A stretch of DNA of 17,193 nt from RGIG2560 sp964418385 (lineage in GTDB: Bacteria > Patescibacteriota > Microgenomatia > UBA1400 > PJMF01), in NCBI GenBank assembly GCA_964418385.1, contig CAYQLH010000015.1:1-17193 (forward strand), written 5' to 3'. The position numbers and the translations under genes were made by a program. Of the stretch, positions 14,401 through 17,193 are shown piece by piece. Under the pieces are notes generated by a model. The model worked only from the letters and a program-made list of their open reading frames with translations. It did not search any database and was not told where the DNA came from. The number at the start of each line of letters is the position of its first letter. The first letter of the stretch is position 1.

Positions 14401-15012
14401 ATGAGTGAAGCTAAAAGCGGTTTGTGGGTGATTGCATCTGGTGATGAAGGTTTACAGTTAAACAGCGGCGTGCGTTTAGGTTTTGCTGGAGCAGGTTATA
14501 CTTTGCCTCATTTTTCTGAAGCGGTTGACATTTTGCGTGGAACCCTAGCTGGCGAGATTTACATGGCGTCTGCTCAAGAAGACGATTGGCTCGCGCGAGC
14601 TTTGCAATCAAAAAATCAGTCAGTTTTTGATGAGACGATACAAGCTTTGGCTGCAGAGAACCAATTGACATACGTGGGTCAATTTGATTTCGGCGATCCC
14701 AAGGATTTAGAGCACGGTGTGCGCGGACACTTGGTACGACCACCTAAAATCCACGTGGCCGAAGCGATTGTTTTGACTGTGGGTGGTGGTGAACAGGTCT
14801 ACAGTTTGGAGCAGTTGGTAATCTCGGCGGAATATGCTTATCGCTTGGCGCCAGAAAAGTTGCAGGTGCTCATGAATACTCAAATTGATTTTTATCGGCA
14901 GGTAGTTGGCGTTGATTTACCGGTGAAAATTGTGCGTGATGGCGTTTTGGCAGCAGATGTCAAAAAGGCAAACGAGACTGCTTTAGCGTCGATAACGGTG
15001 GTATCAGCTTAA
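14401..15012 (+). CDS. Hypothetical protein, 203 aa
   Basis: Started at ATG 14401, about 47 nt after the predicted transcription start. The frame is open to TTG 14377, but neither start has a convincing SD (GAGAAAG lies 8 nt before 14401 after a gap). The protein is soluble with no signal peptide, membrane segment or Cys. Gly-rich turns occur near residues 14-33 (ASGDEG, GFAGAGY), and the second half is mixed alpha/beta (AEAIVLTVGG, EQLVISAEYAYRLAPEKLQVL). I recognise no family or catalytic motif. It is transcribed alone from a strong promoter with a possible operator, and converges on parB with 4 nt between stops. The coding call is firm from length and composition; the function is unknown. 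Confidence 0.82.
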   Translation: MSEAKSGLWVIASGDEGLQLNSGVRLGFAGAGYTLPHFSEAVDILRGTLAGEIYMASAQEDDWLARALQSKNQSVFDETIQALAAENQLTYVGQFDFGDPKDLEHGVRGHLVRPPKIHVAEAIVLTVGGGEQVYSLEQLVISAEYAYRLAPEKLQVLMNTQIDFYRQVVGVDLPVKIVRDGVLAADVKKANETALASITVVSA

Positions 15013-15016
15013 GTAA

Positions 15017-15910
15017 TTATTCTTTTTGCGTTTTCTGTTCGTGAGCAGCAAGAGCGCGTTTGCTGGGGCGACCTTTGGTCATTTTGAGGATGCGGATTAA
15101 ATCTTTTTGGCGCGAGGTGGGGTCACCGGTGAGCGTAATAACAATACGCGTCCCACGGCGAGTGTCGGTGAGTTTGATGTCAGCTTTGGAGTGCAAACGG
15201 GCTTTCCAGTTATTTTCCCAGGTCTTGGTGTATTCATCTGGATTGACAAGCGGTGGGACTTTGGCGGTCTTGGGCTGAGCAGCGTTTTCTTTTTGGAGAC
15301 GGCGGAAGCGCACCAGTGCTTCCGTGCGGCGGACATTGGCGCCTTCAGCAATGACGGTGCGATAAATATCCACCATGTCTTTGGGGTCATCCACGGCGGC
15401 GAGCGCGCGCGCGTGACCTTCAGTGATCAGGCCTTCATTGAGACCGTCTTTGACGGGGTCAGGTAGTCCGAGCAACTGCACTGCACAGGCCACGTATTGC
15501 CGTGATTTGCCAAGTCTGGCGGCAACTTCTTCTTGTGTGTAACCAAATTCTGACATCAAGCGCCGCACTGCCTGCGCTTTTTCGAGTGGAGTGAGGTTGA
15601 CGCGCTGGATGTTTTCGATAATGGCCATTTCCAACATGCCTTTGGGAGTGGTTTTGATTAAGTGGACTGGCACGGTGGCGAGGCCGACTTTTTTGGCAGC
15701 GCGCCAGCGACGCTCGCCAGCGACAATGTGCATACCGGCAGGTGTTTTGACGACGACGAGCGGTTCGAGCACGCCGTACTGCTGGATTGAGGCGACTAAC
15801 TCTTGAAAGGGCGCGTCTTCGATGACTTTATCGCGCGGTTGGAAAGGATTGGGTTGGAGTTGGTCCACCGCGAAAAATAGTACTTGATTGTCTTTTTTTT
15901 GTGTTGGCAT
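15017..15910 (-). CDS. parB: Chromosome-partitioning protein ParB
   Basis: A 297-aa protein from ATG 15910, 6 nt after a TATAAT box. The TTG at 15928 overlaps that box and is unlikely. N-terminal CTPase/ParB domain: LQPNPFQPR (18-26), the arginine patch GERRWRAA (65-72) and IENIQRVNLTPLEKA (98-112). Central helix-turn-helix: YTQEEVAARLGKSRQYVACAVQLL (124-147 region) for parS recognition. The linker 205-230 is Lys/Pro-rich. The C-terminal part (250-297) is basic. ParB loads at parS, spreads as a CTP-dependent clamp and guides origin segregation with ParA. No parA lies next to it here, although parAB are often adjacent. A parS-like palindrome occurs about 170 bp upstream (16080-16095). Noc is a less likely alternative. 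Confidence 0.92.
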   Translation of the reverse strand: MPTQKKDNQVLFFAVDQLQPNPFQPRDKVIEDAPFQELVASIQQYGVLEPLVVVKTPAGMHIVAGERRWRAAKKVGLATVPVHLIKTTPKGMLEMAIIENIQRVNLTPLEKAQAVRRLMSEFGYTQEEVAARLGKSRQYVACAVQLLGLPDPVKDGLNEGLITEGHARALAAVDDPKDMVDIYRTVIAEGANVRRTEALVRFRRLQKENAAQPKTAKVPPLVNPDEYTKTWENNWKARLHSKADIKLTDTRRGTRIVITLTGDPTSRQKDLIRILKMTKGRPSKRALAAHEQKTQKE

Positions 15911-15916
15911 GTTTTT

Positions 15917-15922
15917 ATTATA
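15917..15922 (-). promoter_or_regulatory. -10 box of parB
   Basis: TATAAT from 15922 to 15917 on the minus strand, 6 nt before the ATG, predicts a leaderless parB mRNA. No TG extension and no clear -35 are present. On the plus strand the overlapping bases 15919-15924 read TATACT, facing away from parB. Confidence 0.65.
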
Positions 15923-16072
15923 CTGCAAAATGGGCGAAAATGCGAGGGAAAAAATGGGAAAAATGGGCGATGATTATCTGCACGATGAGCGGCTGCATTT
16001 TGTGGCGTACGTACTAAAAAATGTATCAATTGGGTGAGAAATAGTGATAATTACAATTCTTTATATACTTTT

Positions 16073-16136
16073 AATTTAATGCTGCACGTGTAGCATTGCG
16101 TTTTTCCAGGCGTGAGTGGCACGAAATTGTTGCAAA
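16073..16136. repeat. Dispersed palindromic repeat, copy 2 (parS-like core)
   Basis: The core AATGCTGCACGTGTAGCATT (16078-16097) differs from copy 1 by one base, A to G at 16084. The change keeps a G-U pair in plus-strand RNA and falls at the one half-site position that is free in parS. GCGTTTTTCCAGG follows, as in copy 1. No plus-strand gene ends upstream, so a simple terminator role is less obvious here than for copy 1. It lies about 170 bp upstream of the parB start. Confidence 0.65.
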
Positions 16137-16169
16137 GTGAAAAGATTGACAAAAAGCAAAAGCGATTTT

Positions 16170-16262
16170 AACAAAGAGGAGGCGATTGCCTGGTCCTTTA
16201 GGAACCAGGGAATCGCCTCTACAATGAGCAGTCACCCGCTCACTGATTCCTCAAGTTAACTA
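16170..16262 (-). ncRNA. Candidate structured small RNA or leader
   Basis: Downstream of a near-perfect promoter, the minus-strand transcript (start near 16262) would fold into a 7-bp hairpin (16244-16238 with 16229-16223, 8-base loop) and then a long hairpin (16219-16179): GAGGCGATT/AATCGCCTC, one C-C mismatch, then CCTGGT/ACCAGG and CC/GG with a bulge, loop TAAA. CTCTTTGTT follows (16178-16170), a weak U tract. GGAATC near the 5' end could instead pair with GATTCC in the long hairpin. No credible ORF is present. It resembles no small RNA I can name; it could be a stand-alone RNA or an attenuating leader before parB. Confidence 0.45.
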
Positions 16263-16268
16263 TTTGCA

Positions 16269-16297
16269 AGTATATCACAATTATTTGAGTTTGTCAA
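16269..16297 (-). promoter_or_regulatory. Near-consensus promoter inside the 3' end of the nuclease gene
   Basis: On the minus strand, TTGACA (16297 to 16292), exactly 17 bp, then TATACT (16274 to 16269) with TGA directly before it. This is among the best promoters in the window and lies across the stop codon of the small nuclease gene (16281-16283). It points into a region with no ORF but with stable hairpins. Confidence 0.75.
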
Positions 16298-16667
16298 TCT
16301 CCAGACCAGCGTGAGTAATTATTTTGATGCGGCGGGCGTATTTTTGTTTGTTAAATAGGCTGGTGAGAGTATTGATGGCTTTACTCGGCGAACCGTTCAG
16401 ATGTCTTAAATCAAAAATCAGATTTGGTGATTGAGTAATTGCTTTTTTGAAAATATTGGTTAAGCTTGAGGTTGTAGCAGAACGAGGGCATTTAATTTCC
16501 CAAGGAGTGTCACCAATCGAAATATCTGGAGTGCGAGCACCTTTGCGACGTACTGGTGGAATAAGTTCTATGTTAACACCTTTCGTTCGCAAGAAGTCAA
16601 TGGTTTGTGTTTCTTCCGGCGTTAAGCGTACGCCATGACTGATAAGTTTGCCTTTGTAGTGAGTCAT
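16281..16667 (-). CDS. Small PD-(D/E)XK nuclease-like protein (CdiA-CT-like fold)
   Basis: A 128-aa protein from ATG 16667, 7 nt after TATAAT; the frame upstream (to 16688) runs through that box. Residues 16-35 (LTPEETQTIDFLRTKGVNIELI), then RKGARTPDISIGDTPWEIKCP (41-61) with Asp48 and Glu57-x-Lys59, form the core pattern of a PD-(D/E)XK site. The layout, with a conserved K.....PD, short hairpin and WEIK followed by a helix and DLR, resembles the tRNA-nuclease C-terminal domains of CdiA toxins and related stand-alone domains in phages and integrative elements. No signal, linker, or obvious immunity or antitoxin partner is seen next to it, so a toxin role is only a possibility. The gene is flanked by its own promoter and a bidirectional terminator, as an independently acquired unit would be. 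Confidence 0.75.
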   Translation of the reverse strand: MTHYKGKLISHGVRLTPEETQTIDFLRTKGVNIELIPPVRRKGARTPDISIGDTPWEIKCPRSATTSSLTNIFKKAITQSPNLIFDLRHLNGSPSKAINTLTSLFNKQKYARRIKIITHAGLEIDKLK

Positions 16668-16674
16668 GCTTCGT

Positions 16675-16683
16675 ATTATATCA
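16675..16683 (-). promoter_or_regulatory. Extended -10 promoter of the small nuclease gene
   Basis: TGATATAAT from 16683 to 16675 on the minus strand with 7 nt to the ATG, so again a leaderless start and no SD. Confidence 0.72.
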
Positions 16684-16706
16684 TACAAACAAGATCACAA
16701 CTTATC

Positions 16707-16732
16707 AAAACTCCCCCTTGTGGGGGAGTTTT
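16707..16732. terminator. Bidirectional intrinsic terminator
   Basis: AAAACTCCCCC (16707-16717), loop TTGT, GGGGGAGTTTT (16722-16732): an 11-bp perfect stem with T runs on both sides. On the minus strand it ends the Gly-rich protein gene before the nuclease promoter. No plus-strand gene needs it in this window. Confidence 0.9.
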
Positions 16733-16767
16733 GTACACACAGGTAATAAGTAAAGAAAGAGCAAAAA

Positions 16768-17193
16768 TTAAGGCACTTCGAGATGACTGATACGAGCTAT
16801 GGCAATATTATCATGGTTTGAACAGTCAGCTTTAAGTTTATCATCTGTCCCCATGACGCATGTATTGGAAATTGTATATGTATCAGTAGCGGTTGAAGTT
16901 TCACAGTTGTAACAAGTCATGTGTTTGGTAATGCCGCCTGCTGAAATTAACTTTGGGTTCCCAATATAGCCGGAACCACCACCACCTCCGGGAGCATAAT
17001 CATTACTACTGCCCCCACCGTACCAGCCACCACCACCTCCGTTGCCTTTGTGGGTGCCGTTGGCAGTAGTGGAACCACCTTGTCCAAATGAGCCCGATCT
17101 ACCTTCTGATTTGCCAGCTCCTCCGCTGCTTTGAGTGCCGCCACCTCCACCTTCCCCAGTGGTTTCTGTAAACACTAGAATATTCCTCTTTCC
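16768..17193 (-). CDS. C-terminal part of a Gly-rich surface-type protein (partial at window edge)
   Basis: 141 residues are visible; the frame stays open to the last base of the window (GKRNILVF before the GTG at 17175), so the N-terminus lies outside. The visible part has very Gly-rich runs (GEGGGGG, GNGGGGGWYGGGSS, PGGGGGSGYIGN) and then a folded end with four Cys (CYNCETSTA, NTCVMG, KADCSN) and IARISHLEVP at the terminus. The GGGGSGYIGN...CYNC pattern is that of Gly-rich domains at the ends of secreted or anchored bacterial proteins, often with pilin-like or adhesin N-termini. Signal peptide and anchor cannot be seen. A stop and a good terminator follow. Domain type is moderately sure; role and full length are unknown. 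Confidence 0.78.
   Translation of the reverse strand, partial: GKRNILVFTETTGEGGGGGTQSSGGAGKSEGRSGSFGQGGSTTANGTHKGNGGGGGWYGGGSSNDYAPGGGGGSGYIGNPKLISAGGITKHMTCYNCETSTATDTYTISNTCVMGTDDKLKADCSNHDNIAIARISHLEVP

Larger units (their letters stand above)
15929..16280. other. 350-bp region without a firm gene, between parB and the nuclease gene
   Basis: Contents in order: a 35-codon open frame on plus (15930-16037) that is too short to call as a gene; an AT-rich stretch (about 16040-16080); the second palindromic repeat (16073-16136); a lone TTGACA on plus at 16146-16151 with no good -10; and a strongly folded stretch (16170-16250) that looks like a minus-strand RNA. No DnaA-box cluster or tRNA was found. 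Confidence 0.6.

Noticed and set aside
14736..14760. CACGTG at 14752 and at 3733 as further parS-like sites
   Set aside because: Both are inside coding sequence and the flanks do not continue the palindrome (no TGCTN/TGTTN half-site).
15965..15985. TTATCTGCA as a DnaA box, suggesting an origin beside parB
   Set aside because: Only one site with two mismatches to TTATCCACA; no cluster of boxes and no dnaA or dnaN nearby.
16176..16227. Short plus-strand frame beginning TTG after AGGAGG (13 codons)
   Set aside because: The apparent SD and the codons are part of the long inverted repeat; too short and with no supporting promoter.

Overview
The window looks like a chromosomal segment from a small-genome bacterium, most likely of the Patescibacteria/CPR type. 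This assignment is an inference from gene style, not from a marker gene. The evidence is short intergenic gaps, start/stop overlaps inside operons, many protein starts that sit one helical turn after a -10 box (leaderless or nearly so), divergent forms of standard wall enzymes, and a Gly-rich surface-type protein. TGA is used as a stop (helicase, murG, the 55-aa protein), so the TGA-to-Gly code of Gracilibacteria/Absconditabacteria is excluded. No tRNA, rRNA, CRISPR array or insertion sequence was found.

Layout. 1-1010: terminator of an unseen upstream gene, then a single HD-domain phosphohydrolase gene with its own promoter, Shine-Dalgarno (SD) and terminator. 1047-5259: a divergent pair. 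A DUF2130 coiled-coil/nuclease-like protein lies on the minus strand. A Pif1-type helicase followed by a short GH77 4-alpha-glucanotransferase lies on the plus strand and ends in a 26-bp palindrome. 5298-7842: a minus-strand secD-secF operon with a small one-helix membrane protein at its end. 7885-12880: a minus-strand peptidoglycan operon murA-mraY-ftsW-murG with tight overlaps and an internal promoter before ftsW. 12966-15012: plus-strand rpsA-like four-S1-domain protein, a 55-aa protein, then a separately promoted unknown 203-aa protein. 15017-15910: parB on the minus strand, convergent with the unknown gene and only 4 nt from it. 15929-16280: a gene-poor stretch with a second copy of the palindromic element and a strongly folded minus-strand RNA candidate. 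16281-17193: a small PD-(D/E)XK nuclease-like protein related in appearance to CdiA-CT toxins, a bidirectional terminator, and the 3' end of a Gly-rich protein cut by the window edge.

How it works together. The mur cluster makes UDP-MurNAc precursor (first step, MurA), lipid I (MraY), lipid II (MurG) and polymerises glycan (FtsW). SecDF aids export through the Sec channel. ParB is a chromosome-segregation CTPase/DNA clamp.

Most noteworthy: (1) two palindromes of the form TGCTNCACGTGTAGCA, one about 170 bp upstream of parB, which match six of seven informative half-site positions of parS yet also look like terminator hairpins; (2) a near-perfect promoter (TTGACA, 17 bp, TGATATACT) inside the 3' end of the small nuclease gene, facing a 17-bp hairpin and a possible alternative fold; (3) a window-wide pattern of leaderless starts; (4) MurA carrying Asp where Cys115 is usual, MraY without the HHH motif, and MurG with a 110-residue Pro/Ser/Thr-rich tail. 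All calls are from reading the sequence; no database search was possible.
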